NCBI GenBank assembly: GCA_006844765.1
Contig: SPJV01000120.1
Location: 1-38,770, forward strand
Direction of reading: 5' to 3'
DNA: 38,770 nucleotides
From: Alphaproteobacteria bacterium
GTDB lineage: Bacteria; Pseudomonadota; Alphaproteobacteria; UBA8366; Aestuariispiraceae
Shown: positions 8,136 through 16,108 of the stretch, one piece after another
Layout: the number at the start of each line of letters is the position of its first letter
Position numbering within the stretch: position 1 is the first letter of the stretch
The notes under the pieces: model-generated
What the model saw: only the letters and a program-made list of their open reading frames with translations
What the model was told of the DNA's origin: nothing
Database searches by the model: none
Program-made: the position numbers and the translations under genes

Positions 8136-9500
8136 CTACTCCGCTGCTTGGGCAACCGGTTCGCGCATGGTGACGAATTCTTCGGCGGCGGTTGGGTGGA
8201 TGCCGACTGTTGCGTCGAAATCGGCTTTGGTTGCGCCGGCTTTCAGGGCGACTCCAAAGCCTTGGGTGATCTCTCCCGCTTCGGGGCCGATCATGTGCAG
8301 GCCGACAACCCGATCGGAAGCGCGATCAACGATCAACTTCATTAAGCCGCGTTCTCCGTTGCCGGACAGCGTATGCTTCATCGGGCGGAATTCGGAGCGA
8401 TAGACATCGATCTCCCCATATTTCTCCCGCGCTGCTGCTTCGCCAAGGCCGACCGTGCCTATGGTAGGTTGGCTGAAGACGGCCGTCGGGATATCGCGAT
8501 AGTCCATCTTGCGGTTTTCACCGGCATAAGTGTTGTGGGCAAAGACCATGCCTTCCCCAATCGCCACCGGCGTTAAGGCTACCCGGTCAATCACGTCACC
8601 CAATGCATAGATCGATGGAACAGAAGTCTGAAAATCGTCATTCACGACAATGGCGCCCTTGGCGGACAGTTCGACCCCAGCCTCTTCCAATCCAAGCCCT
8701 TGGGTTAGCGGATGCCGACCCGTGGCATACATGATCGTGTCCGCTTCAATAGTAGAGCCATCTTCCAATGTGGCCACAAGCCCTGCACCGGTCTTCTCAA
8801 CAGAGGCAATATTGGCATTAAAGCGCAGATTGACGCCCTTTTTCCCCATCTCCGCCGCCAGGAAGTGGCGTAGATCATCGTCAAAACCGCGTAGGAACAT
8901 ATCGCCGCGATAGAGCTGCGTGACCTCTGCGCCCAGGCCATTGAAGATACCGGCGAACTCAACGGCGATATAGCCGCCACCGACGACGATGGCACGCTTA
9001 GGCGCTTCTTCGAGGAAGAAGGCCTCGTTGGAGGAGATCACATGTTCCTTGCCCGGGATATCCGGCACTGACGGCCATCCGCCGACCGCGACGAGGATCC
9101 GCTCCGCCGTCACGCGTTCGCCGCCAACCTCGACCGTATGCGCATCGACAATCGTGGCGCGCGCTTCATAGAGCGTCACATTGGCATTGCTGAGTAGGCT
9201 CTCATAGATCCCATTAAGGCGGGCAATTTCGGTATTCTTGTTGGAAATCAGCGTCTTCCAATCAAAAGCACGCGGTCCAACCGTCCATCCGAAACCGGCA
9301 GCATCGTGGAATTCCTCATGAAAATGGGAGGCATAAACGAACAGCTTCTTCGGAACACAGCCAACATTAACGCAAGTGCCGCCCAGATAACGGTCCTCGG
9401 CAATCGCAACCTTCGCGCCGAGGCTCCCGGACATCCGTGCCGCGCGTACACCGCCGGACCCTGCGCCGATCACAAACAGGTCGTAGTCATAATCGCTCAT
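8136..9500 (-). CDS. gor: Glutathione-disulfide reductase
   Basis: This FAD-dependent cytoplasmic enzyme reduces oxidised glutathione with NADPH. The 454 residues show the FAD-binding GAGSGG near residue 12 and the redox-active pair Cys43/Cys48 in GGTCVNVGCVPKK. They also show a second nucleotide-binding GGGYIAVEFAG. The C-terminal dimer interface carries the catalytic HPT...EE region (GIHPTAAEEFVTMR). The GTCVNVGCVPKK motif and overall length match GR rather than lipoamide dehydrogenase. GGGAGA precedes the ATG. It appears to be monocistronic and convergent with the LysR gene. Confidence 0.95.
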   Translation of the reverse strand: MSDYDYDLFVIGAGSGGVRAARMSGSLGAKVAIAEDRYLGGTCVNVGCVPKKLFVYASHFHEEFHDAAGFGWTVGPRAFDWKTLISNKNTEIARLNGIYESLLSNANVTLYEARATIVDAHTVEVGGERVTAERILVAVGGWPSVPDIPGKEHVISSNEAFFLEEAPKRAIVVGGGYIAVEFAGIFNGLGAEVTQLYRGDMFLRGFDDDLRHFLAAEMGKKGVNLRFNANIASVEKTGAGLVATLEDGSTIEADTIMYATGRHPLTQGLGLEEAGVELSAKGAIVVNDDFQTSVPSIYALGDVIDRVALTPVAIGEGMVFAHNTYAGENRKMDYRDIPTAVFSQPTIGTVGLGEAAAREKYGEIDVYRSEFRPMKHTLSGNGERGLMKLIVDRASDRVVGLHMIGPEAGEITQGFGVALKAGATKADFDATVGIHPTAAEEFVTMREPVAQAAE

Positions 9501-9644
9501 ATCAAATTTCTCCCGCTATTAAGACAGCCTGTTGACCGGCGCGTCTATATTTCCTTCCCCGCAAGATGGTTGGCGGAAGCAGTGGCTGCAAGGGGGCTTT
9601 TGTCAGAATGTTCTACACAAGCACGTGACCGCCATAGGCCAAGC

Positions 9645-11135
9645 TTACAATCCCAACTGCTCATCAATCAGCCGCGCCAGTATCTCTATGCCCGGCGCAA
9701 TTCTGTCTTCCGGGATGGAGGAAAAGCCCAGGCGGAAATAGTTCTTTGGCGCATCGGGATAGGAATCGAACAGAACACCGCCGGGCTCGATCACTACGCC
9801 CTCTTCTAACGCCGCCGCCGCCAGGGCCTCTGCATCCAGTTCCGCGCGTCCTTCCACCCAATAGCTGGTGCCGCCGAAACTTGGCGCACGGCTGGAGCCG
9901 GGTAGATGCTCCGCAATGGCATCCCGCATCTTCTCCCACCGCGCGCGATAAACCCGGTTCAGCCTGTGAACCATGGTGTCGTGATGGCCGAGCGCCAGGA
10001 AAAGCGCCGTGGTGCGCTGATTATTGGTCGGCGCATGCCGCATCATCAACTGACGCAACGCCCGCAGTTCCGCAATCACCGGTGCAGGGGCGACGACATA
10101 GCCCAGACGCAGGCCTGGAAACATTGTCTTGGACAGGCTGCCGACATAGAGAACCCGGTCACTGCGATCCAAGCTCTTCAACGCTGGCGTTGGCTCGGAC
10201 ACATAATTCGCTTCCGGTTCATAGTCGTCTTCAATGACAATAGCATCGGTCTCTGCCGCCAGTCGCAGAAGCGCCGCCCGCCTGGATAAAGGCATCGTCG
10301 CCGTTGTCGGAAAATGGTGGCTAGGCGTCACATAGATATAACGGGCGCCCGCCATGCGCTCATCGACAATCAATCCGCCATCATCCACCGAGATGGGCCG
10401 GATCGCATCCGTCTTCAAGCGCGCGATATTCCGAACATCCGCAAACCCCGGATCGCCCAGTGCAAAAACATCGCCCGGCTTAATTAACAGACTCGCGATC
10501 AAATAGAGTGCATTCTGCGCACCCAAGGTGATCAGGATTTCATCTTCCGAAGCAGAAATTCCCCGCCTTGGCAGCAAACGGGTGCGGATTTGTTCAATCA
10601 GCATGGGATCGTCCTGCCCCAAGCGGTCAGACGTCCATACGCCCATCCCGCGCCGTCCCAATGACTGACGGGTGCATTCCCGCCAGGCCGCAATTGGGAA
10701 CAGGGCTTCGTCGAGCTGCCCATAGATGAACGGGTATTTATGTTCCTGCCAGCTATCCGGCTTCTCAATCTTGTTCTGCCGGGTGGGTGAAATCCGATAG
10801 AGATCCTCCCAATCCGGTGCAGCGGCGCTCTCATCCTCCGTCTGGGGCGGCGGCGCGCGGCGGCCGGGCGGCACCCTGCCCTCCAGGATTTCCCGACTGA
10901 CGTAAAAGCCGCTGCGCTCCCGCGCCGTCAGATAACCGTCATCGACGAGCCCCTGATAGGCCAAAACGACCGTATTCCTGGAGACCTTGAGCTGCTGAGA
11001 CATCCGCCGGCAACTCGGCAGCGCCGACCCACGGGGCAATTGGCCGGACAGAATGGCGGAAACGATCATCTCCCGAATTTGTGCCTGGATCGAAATCGTT
11101 GGCGTCCGGTCGAGATGAAATAAAGTGTCCCGCAT
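9645..11135 (-). CDS. MocR/PdxR-type regulator (GntR HTH fused to aminotransferase fold), TauR-like
   Basis: The 496-residue protein fuses an N-terminal GntR winged HTH (about residues 10-80, LPRGSALPSCRRMSQQL) to a fold-type-I aminotransferase domain (about 120-490). The PLP-binding lysine lies in the conserved SLSKTMFPGLRLGY. MocR proteins use PLP and an amine ligand as effectors and usually control the divergent gene. Here that gene is an omega-amino acid aminotransferase, and the intergenic region carries direct repeats resembling the TauR operator. A TauR-like role responding to an amino-sulfonate or beta-amino acid is therefore the best guess. GGGGAAC precedes the ATG. Confidence 0.92.
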   Translation of the reverse strand: MRDTLFHLDRTPTISIQAQIREMIVSAILSGQLPRGSALPSCRRMSQQLKVSRNTVVLAYQGLVDDGYLTARERSGFYVSREILEGRVPPGRRAPPPQTEDESAAAPDWEDLYRISPTRQNKIEKPDSWQEHKYPFIYGQLDEALFPIAAWRECTRQSLGRRGMGVWTSDRLGQDDPMLIEQIRTRLLPRRGISASEDEILITLGAQNALYLIASLLIKPGDVFALGDPGFADVRNIARLKTDAIRPISVDDGGLIVDERMAGARYIYVTPSHHFPTTATMPLSRRAALLRLAAETDAIVIEDDYEPEANYVSEPTPALKSLDRSDRVLYVGSLSKTMFPGLRLGYVVAPAPVIAELRALRQLMMRHAPTNNQRTTALFLALGHHDTMVHRLNRVYRARWEKMRDAIAEHLPGSSRAPSFGGTSYWVEGRAELDAEALAAAALEEGVVIEPGGVLFDSYPDAPKNYFRLGFSSIPEDRIAPGIEILARLIDEQLGL

Positions 11136-11153
11136 GAGTTCCCCTGATACAAA

Positions 11154-11207
11154 TTGGCCCTAAGCCAAGTTCTTCTGGCCTCAATATAATTCCGTAGCTG
11201 GCACTAG
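11154..11207. promoter_or_regulatory. Three direct repeats, candidate MocR/TauR operator
   Basis: Three related decamers in the same orientation lie at 11154-11163 (TTGGCCCTAA), 11175-11184 (CTGGCCTCAA) and 11198-11207 (CTGGCACTAG). They are spaced 21 and 23 bp start to start, about two helical turns. From memory, the Rhodobacter TauR site is a direct repeat of CTGGACYTAA; the copies here differ at 2, 2 and 3 positions. A TATAAT at 11185-11190 sits between repeats two and three, so bound regulator would contact a likely rightward promoter. The location, between the regulator and aminotransferase starts, fits. Confidence 0.55.
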
Positions 11208-11303
11208 GCTTGTGCCAAAAGCCAAGGCTAAGCTCAATACCAGCATCGGACAAGCCCGAGCCCCTTTCCCACATTTCGGTTTCAGACAGAGGACCCTCGC
11301 GTC

Positions 11304-12608
11304 ATGCAATATACGACCAATTCCTTGGAAAATCAGTGGATGCCCTTCACCGGCAATCGGGATTTCAAACAGAATCCCCGGCTCATTACGAAGGCTGAAG
11401 GTGTCTATCTCTGGGACCATAACGGCAATAAGCTGATTGATGGCTCCTCTTCACTGTTCAATGTTGCCGCCGGCCATGGCCGCACGGAAATCGCAGAAGC
11501 TGTGCACCGTCAGCTGATGGAATGCGATTACACCGCACCGTTCCAAATGGGTCATCCGGCAGCGTTTGAGTTGGCCCGCAAGGTCACACGGCACACACCT
11601 GATGAGATCAACCACATCTTCTTCTGCAACTCCGGTTCGGAAGCAATTGATACCTCGCTGAAGATGGTCATGGCCTATCACCGGGCCAATGGTGACGCAC
11701 AGCGCACCCGCTTCGTCAGCCGGGAACGTGCCTATCACGGCGTCAACATGGGCGGCGTCTCGCTCTCCGGCATGGTCAAGAACCGGGAAACCTTCTCTGC
11801 CGTCATGCCGAATATCGTCCATATGCGCCACACCTGGCTGGACGGCGCGGAGAACCGCTACAAATGGGGTCAGCCAGAAAACGGCGCCGATTTGGCTGAA
11901 GACCTGCAGCGCGCGGTCGATACCTATGGCGGCTCCACCATTGCAGCCTGCTATGTAGAGCCGGTTGCAGGCTCCACCGGCTGTCTGGTGCCGCCGAAAG
12001 GCTATCTGGAGCGCCTGCGGGAGATCTGTGATGCCAATGGCATCCTGCTTGTCTTTGATGAGGTCATCACCGGTTTCGGCCGACTCGGCACGCCATTTGC
12101 CGCTCAGGCCTTCGGTGTCACGCCGGATCTGATGACGCTCGCCAAAGCAATTACCAATGGCGCACAGCCGATGGGTGCCGTTGCGGCGAAGGACGATATC
12201 TATGACGTCGTCACCAATGCCGCGCCGGAAAACGCCATCGAATTCTTCCATGGCTATACCTATTCCGGCCATCCCTGTTCCTGCGCAGCCGGGATCGCAA
12301 CAATGGATATCTATGAGAATGAAGGCCTGCTGACCAGCAGTGCCGATCTTCTGGAGCACTTCCAAGAGCGGATGATGAGCCTGTCGGATATCGACATGAT
12401 CACGGATATCCGTGGCATGGGCCTGATGGGCGCCTTTGACATCACCGGCGATGGTGCTGCAATGCAAAAAGAACTCTTCCATCAAGGTATACACGTCAAA
12501 TTCACGGGGCCGTCTGGTATCGTCGCGCCGCCGCTGGTCGCCACGAAAGACCATATTGACGAGATCATCGACAAGCTCCGCGCCGGCATGCAACGCGCGG
12601 CTGCGTAA
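11304..12608 (+). CDS. Class III aminotransferase, probable omega-amino acid (beta-alanine/taurine)--pyruvate aminotransferase
   Basis: The 434-residue PLP enzyme belongs to the omega-amino acid:pyruvate group, with pyruvate as the likely acceptor. Visible landmarks are the substrate-side start ENQWMPFTGNRDFKQNPRL, the phosphate-binding NSGSEAIDTSLKM and the PLP-contact Asp in VFDEVITGFGRLG. The Schiff-base lysine lies in TLAKAITNGAQP, and the partner-subunit loop is HGYTYSGHP. These features match beta-alanine:pyruvate transaminase more than taurine-only enzymes. AGAGGA precedes the ATG. The divergent MocR/TauR-like gene is its probable regulator. The product for beta-alanine would be malonate semialdehyde; which amine is used in vivo cannot be decided from sequence. 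Confidence 0.9.
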   Translation: MQYTTNSLENQWMPFTGNRDFKQNPRLITKAEGVYLWDHNGNKLIDGSSSLFNVAAGHGRTEIAEAVHRQLMECDYTAPFQMGHPAAFELARKVTRHTPDEINHIFFCNSGSEAIDTSLKMVMAYHRANGDAQRTRFVSRERAYHGVNMGGVSLSGMVKNRETFSAVMPNIVHMRHTWLDGAENRYKWGQPENGADLAEDLQRAVDTYGGSTIAACYVEPVAGSTGCLVPPKGYLERLREICDANGILLVFDEVITGFGRLGTPFAAQAFGVTPDLMTLAKAITNGAQPMGAVAAKDDIYDVVTNAAPENAIEFFHGYTYSGHPCSCAAGIATMDIYENEGLLTSSADLLEHFQERMMSLSDIDMITDIRGMGLMGAFDITGDGAAMQKELFHQGIHVKFTGPSGIVAPPLVATKDHIDEIIDKLRAGMQRAAA

Positions 12609-12636
12609 GACCTTCAGAAGTAATTTACCTGTATTC

Positions 12637-12665
12637 AATGGGGGGAAGCTCGGCTTCTCCCCATT
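12637..12665. terminator. Terminator-like hairpin after the aminotransferase
   Basis: A 13-bp stem with one G-T wobble (AATGGGGGGAAGC / GCTTCTCCCCATT) and a 3-nt loop lies 28 nt past the aminotransferase stop and 35 nt before the 3' end of the convergent methyltransferase gene. The downstream sequence is only modestly T-rich. It could serve both directions. Confidence 0.7.
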
Positions 12666-12700
12666 ATCTGTTTCAGCATATGTTGCGGAGGCAGTCGCCC

Positions 12701-13636
12701 CTAACAGTGATCAAAGCGCTCAACCATTGCCGAGATATGGTCAGGGCCCAGCCCGCAGCACCCGCCGAGAATTGTGGCTCCGGCACTGCGCCACCCGCTG
12801 CACTGATCCGAAAACTCCTGTGGGGATGGGACGTCTTGGTATTGCCAGCCGTGCCCCCGTTGGTGCCGCCCCGCATTCGGATAAACAGCGATAGGCCCAT
12901 CCCATCGAGCCATCACATCGGCTAGTGCCGCATCTGTGGCATCGGGAAGTGAATGCATGACCGACAGTATCGTTCCATCGCGTTGAGGCAATCGTAACAG
13001 AAGACTGTCCAGAACATCCGAAAAGCGCTCTCCCCTATCCCCCCAACCACGCATGGTCGCCCCCTGTTTCACATCAAACTCACAGGTAAAGCCCACGGAG
13101 ATTGGCAAGCCGACCTCAGCGGCGCCTGCAAAAAGCGCCAGGCTGACATCAACGTCAAAAAGCATTTCCAAGACAAGGAGAGCGCAGCCTTCTTCCGCCA
13201 GAATCCGCGCCTGATCTCGGGCATTGATGTGCAGCTGTTCTAATGGCGGCAAAAGGCTTCTATCGCTTCCAACCATATAGGTTGAGATGGATCCGGCGAT
13301 CCATCCTTCCGCCCGGAGCCGAGGGGAAATCGCGTCTTTACAGATACGGACCGCATCGCGATTGAGCGCTTCAAATCGTTCCGCAAGCCCAACTTGCTCA
13401 AGCACATGACGCCCGGCAGCGAAGGAATTTGCGATATGCAGCCGCGCGCCGGCATTCGCATAGTCTGCATGGATTTCAGCAACGGTCTCAGGCGCACCGA
13501 CATTCGCCAATAACCAATCATCCGCAGCGATATTGCCTTTCCCTCGGCGCTCAATTTCAGTCCCCATGGCGCCATCTATGGCGATAAACGCCCCCGCATG
13601 GAGGGCGGCGAGAAAACTAGCTTTGTCACCTATCAT
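12701..13636 (-). CDS. Homocysteine S-methyltransferase family protein
   Basis: The 311-residue TIM-barrel protein belongs to the pfam S-methyl_trans family, which uses a zinc-bound homocysteine thiolate as methyl acceptor. It has the N-terminal DGAMGTEIERRG motif, NSFAAGRHVL, and a C-terminal paired-cysteine GGCCGLGPDHI. An upstream Cys in VGFTCEFD completes the probable zinc site. Stand-alone members use S-methylmethionine, betaines or related methyl donors; the donor here is unknown. The gene starts inside the stop codon of a LysR gene (ATGA overlap), so the two are translationally coupled. This suggests the regulator responds to the methyl donor or to methionine status. Confidence 0.9.
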   Translation of the reverse strand: MIGDKASFLAALHAGAFIAIDGAMGTEIERRGKGNIAADDWLLANVGAPETVAEIHADYANAGARLHIANSFAAGRHVLEQVGLAERFEALNRDAVRICKDAISPRLRAEGWIAGSISTYMVGSDRSLLPPLEQLHINARDQARILAEEGCALLVLEMLFDVDVSLALFAGAAEVGLPISVGFTCEFDVKQGATMRGWGDRGERFSDVLDSLLLRLPQRDGTILSVMHSLPDATDAALADVMARWDGPIAVYPNAGRHQRGHGWQYQDVPSPQEFSDQCSGWRSAGATILGGCCGLGPDHISAMVERFDHC

Positions 13637-14553
13637 GTCTCACCCTCCTTGAATGTCGCCGCTTCCTCGATGGCCCAATCCCGAAAGGCCTCGGCCTTAG
13701 TGCTGGGCGGATCCGGATAGACGAGATAGTGCCGGAAATCCGCACCAAGCGCGATATCTGTCGCGAAAGGGCGCACAAGCCTTCCCATCTTCAAATCCTC
13801 TTCCACCAGGGTTGAGGGTACAAGCGCGACCCCCAGACCATCAATCGCGGCCTGGATCGTCATGGCATCCAGGTTGAACCGCAGCCCGCGTTCAGGATCG
13901 ATATCCTCCACATGCGCTGCCTTTAGCCAAATACGCCAGTTCGCCCCCGTCGCCCGACGCATGCGCCATTCTGCATGGATCAGCGTGTGATGCCGCAAAT
14001 CAGATGGCTCACCAAGCGGGATCGCGCCTTTCAAGAGCTCAGGTGAACAGACCGGATAGGCCGTCTCCTCCAAAAACGGGATCACAGTCACCCCATCATA
14101 ACGCCCATGCCCATAGCGGATTGCGATATCAACCCCATCCCGCTGGAAGTCCGCGAAGTCATCCGCGGCATGAATCCGCAGGTCGAAGGAAGGATGCCGC
14201 GCGCGAAAACGCTCCAGCCGGGGCAACAGCCACTTCTCGGCAAAAGAAGGATAGACACTGACGGTCAGGATCCCCTGCCCCGCGCGGTCACGAAGGCGCC
14301 GATCGGCCTGGGACAGACGGTCAAACCCTTCCCTGATCGCCGGAAGCGCCGCCTGACCATCTTCGGTCAGAACCAAGGATCGGGTCGTGCGGAGGAACAA
14401 CGCCATCCCATAATGGGCTTCAAGAGCTCGGATTTGCTGACTGACCGCCGCCGGGGTCACATGCAACTCTTCGGCTGCACGAGAGAAACTGAGATGCCGC
14501 GCTGCGACCTCAAAGGTGCGGAGACTGTTTAACGGAGGTAGATGGTCAGACAT
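13633..14553 (-). CDS. LysR family regulator, GcvA-like
   Basis: A 306-residue GcvA-branch LysR protein beginning LPPLNSLRTFEVAARHLSFS. The HTH covers about residues 8-65 and the effector-binding domain about 95-295. ATG at 14553 is chosen because it places this conserved start five residues in; an upstream ATG at 14610 would add an unrelated AT-rich-encoded tail. The last codons overlap the start of the homocysteine methyltransferase gene by 4 bp. It is divergent from the CmcJ-like gene, whose promoter shares the AT-rich gap. It probably controls both directions. Confidence 0.92.
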   Translation of the reverse strand: MSDHLPPLNSLRTFEVAARHLSFSRAAEELHVTPAAVSQQIRALEAHYGMALFLRTTRSLVLTEDGQAALPAIREGFDRLSQADRRLRDRAGQGILTVSVYPSFAEKWLLPRLERFRARHPSFDLRIHAADDFADFQRDGVDIAIRYGHGRYDGVTVIPFLEETAYPVCSPELLKGAIPLGEPSDLRHHTLIHAEWRMRRATGANWRIWLKAAHVEDIDPERGLRFNLDAMTIQAAIDGLGVALVPSTLVEEDLKMGRLVRPFATDIALGADFRHYLVYPDPPSTKAEAFRDWAIEEAATFKEGET

Positions 14554-14688
14554 ATCTATTTGTAAGTTTTTCTTATCAATATAGCAATAATCTATCGTTT
14601 GTAATTGCACCCATTTCGACCAATCTTTCTAGGCAAGGCGGCATTCACATCAATCCGGGCTTCCTTTTACTGGAAAGGAATGAATAAA

Positions 14689-15507
14689 ATGTCAGAACTT
14701 CAAACAGTTATCGCACCGATCAATTATCTGCCCAGAGGCACCGAAACGCCGGAGGTCAGAAACCGCGAATATGGGCAGGACGCACTTCGAAACTATAACT
14801 ATCAAACACTGCCGACCGTCATCCATGATGGGCGGGTCGATGAAACCGTATACAGACTGGATGTTCATGGGTTCCAGTTCGTCCGAGAACCAAGTATTCT
14901 GCCTGCTCACCTGCGGGATACCGATCCGGTCATCGAACGCGATTACTATCCGGAAACAAAGGCGATCCTGAAAGGCGCGACCGGGGCACAGGATGTTATA
15001 ATCTTTGATCACACGGTCCGGACAGAGGATCTGTACGCAACGCGCCGCCCTGTCCGGGGTGCCCATAATGACTATACAGAGAACTCTGGCCCACAGCGTT
15101 TGCGCGATCTTTTGGGCGAGGATGAAGCGAACAAGCGTCTGGCCGAAGGACGCGTTGCACAGATCAACCTCTGGCGGCCAATTGGGGCGCCGGTCTACTC
15201 CAGCCCCCTCGCGATTGCCGATGCGCGCAGCGTGAAACCGGAGGACTTGCGACACACAGCCTTGATCTATCCTGATCGACAGGGAGAGACTTTCGACCTG
15301 CAATATCATCCAGACCAGCACTGGGTCACCTTCTCGGCAATGACCCCGGATGAAGCCATTCTGATTAAGGGCTATGATTCTGCAGAGGATGGACGCGCGC
15401 GCTTCACACCGCATACTGGGTTTGACGACCCGCGCACCCCATCCGGCGCGCCGCCCCGTCGGAGTATCGAGATCCGCAGCTTCGTGTTCTTTAGAAACAA
15501 CAATTAG
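14689..15507 (+). CDS. CmcJ/NvfI-type oxidoreductase
   Basis: The 272-residue protein resembles the CmcJ/NvfI (AsaB-like) family. That family includes the cephamycin 7-alpha-methoxylation partner CmcJ and fungal Fe/2OG oxygenases. Typical family features are AHNDYTENSGP, INLWRPIGAPVYSSPLAI, and a C-terminal PHTGFDDP followed by RRSIEIRSFVFF. The candidate metal ligands are the His and Asp of AHND plus the His of PHTGF. ATG at 14689 is chosen because AAAGGA lies 9 nt upstream; the ATG at 14680 directly abuts that site. It is followed after 11 bp by a GFA-family gene, probably one transcript. The bacterial substrate is unknown. Confidence 0.85.
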   Translation: MSELQTVIAPINYLPRGTETPEVRNREYGQDALRNYNYQTLPTVIHDGRVDETVYRLDVHGFQFVREPSILPAHLRDTDPVIERDYYPETKAILKGATGAQDVIIFDHTVRTEDLYATRRPVRGAHNDYTENSGPQRLRDLLGEDEANKRLAEGRVAQINLWRPIGAPVYSSPLAIADARSVKPEDLRHTALIYPDRQGETFDLQYHPDQHWVTFSAMTPDEAILIKGYDSAEDGRARFTPHTGFDDPRTPSGAPPRRSIEIRSFVFFRNNN

Positions 15508-15518
15508 GGAGACGTTCT

Positions 15519-15887
15519 ATGTCCGAGGAAAAACACACCGGGAGCTGTCTATGCGGCGGTGTCGCCTATGAAGCGACGGGGCCAATGCGACCCGTGATCG
15601 CGTGCCATTGCACCCAATGCCGCAAGACAACCGGTCACTACTTTGCCTCCACCCAGATCCCGCAAGAGAAGTTTCGCCTGACAAAGGCGGAGACACTCAG
15701 CTGGTTCGCTTCCTCGGACACCGCAGAACGAGGCTTCTGCACAAATTGCGGTAGCTCTCTGTTCTGGCGTCGCTATGACGAAGACATGATTTCCTTCACC
15801 GCAGGGACTTTGGATGGCGATACAGGCCTAGAGATCGGCGACCATATCTTCACGGACACGAAAGGGGATTACTACGATATTCCCTGA
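15519..15887 (+). CDS. GFA family (CENP-V/GFA domain) zinc protein
   Basis: The 122-residue protein is a single GFA domain. Zinc-binding cysteines appear as GSCLCGGVAY, ACHCTQC and FCTNCGSSLFW, the standard three-cluster layout. The founding member was described as a glutathione-dependent formaldehyde-activating enzyme, but most homologues have no proven activity, so the function is left open. It follows the CmcJ-like gene by 11 bp with a good GGGAG ribosome binding site, and a terminator hairpin lies downstream. Oxidative demethylation releases formaldehyde, which would make a link to the preceding oxygenase reasonable, but this is inference. Confidence 0.9.
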   Translation: MSEEKHTGSCLCGGVAYEATGPMRPVIACHCTQCRKTTGHYFASTQIPQEKFRLTKAETLSWFASSDTAERGFCTNCGSSLFWRRYDEDMISFTAGTLDGDTGLEIGDHIFTDTKGDYYDIP

Positions 15888-15930
15888 CCCGTTTACCTAA
15901 CCCGTTTGTTCGATCGGGTCCGAAATGAAG

Positions 15931-15964
15931 AAGGGGCTCCGTAATGGAGCCCCTTCCCTTTTGA
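15931..15964 (+). terminator. Rho-independent terminator after the GFA gene
   Basis: A perfect 10-bp stem (AAGGGGCTCC / GGAGCCCCTT) with a 5-nt loop is followed by a pyrimidine run containing TTTT. It ends the CmcJ-like/GFA transcript and may also stop the leftward enolase transcript, although the opposite side has a weaker T-tract. Confidence 0.85.
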
Positions 15965-15991
15965 TTGGAATACAAACCGCGTCGAGGGATT

Positions 15992-16108
15992 TTATGCAGC
16001 CCACCAACGCTTGATGAAATGTCCGCCGTCCATTTCCCAACCGCCGCCGAGATTATCCGGAACAACGATCTTTTTTGCTTTTTTAGCGCCGGAATGCAGA
16101 GCCGTCAT
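15992..16108 (-). CDS. Candidate 38-aa small protein overlapping the enolase 3' end
   Basis: An ATG inside the last codons of eno opens a frame shifted by one base. It runs 25 bp through the end of eno and a further 91 bp beyond its stop. The predicted peptide has a lysine-rich start (GAKKAKKIVV), then PDNLGGGWEMDGGHF and a tryptophan-rich basic end (IKRWWAA). Codons beyond eno favour plausible wobble bases, and the frame fills almost all of the space before the terminator. No ribosome binding site lies at the normal distance; GAGGAG is 19 nt upstream, so translation would rely on coupling to enolase. I recognise no family. It could instead be untranslated 3' sequence. Confidence 0.45.
   Translation of the reverse strand: MTALHSGAKKAKKIVVPDNLGGGWEMDGGHFIKRWWAA

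Noticed and set aside
9645..12608. Reading the locus as a complete taurine catabolic operon
   Set aside because: No sulfoacetaldehyde acetyltransferase, phosphotransacetylase or taurine transporter is present. The aminotransferase looks closer to beta-alanine enzymes.
11451..12638. 395-codon open frame antisense to the aminotransferase gene
   Set aside because: It lies fully opposite a clear PLP enzyme, and its translation is low-complexity with no recognisable domain. It is a shadow frame.
15850..16065. 71-codon leftward open frame after enolase
   Set aside because: It crosses the terminator and the end of the GFA gene and has an unlikely composition. The 38-codon frame in a different register fits the space better.
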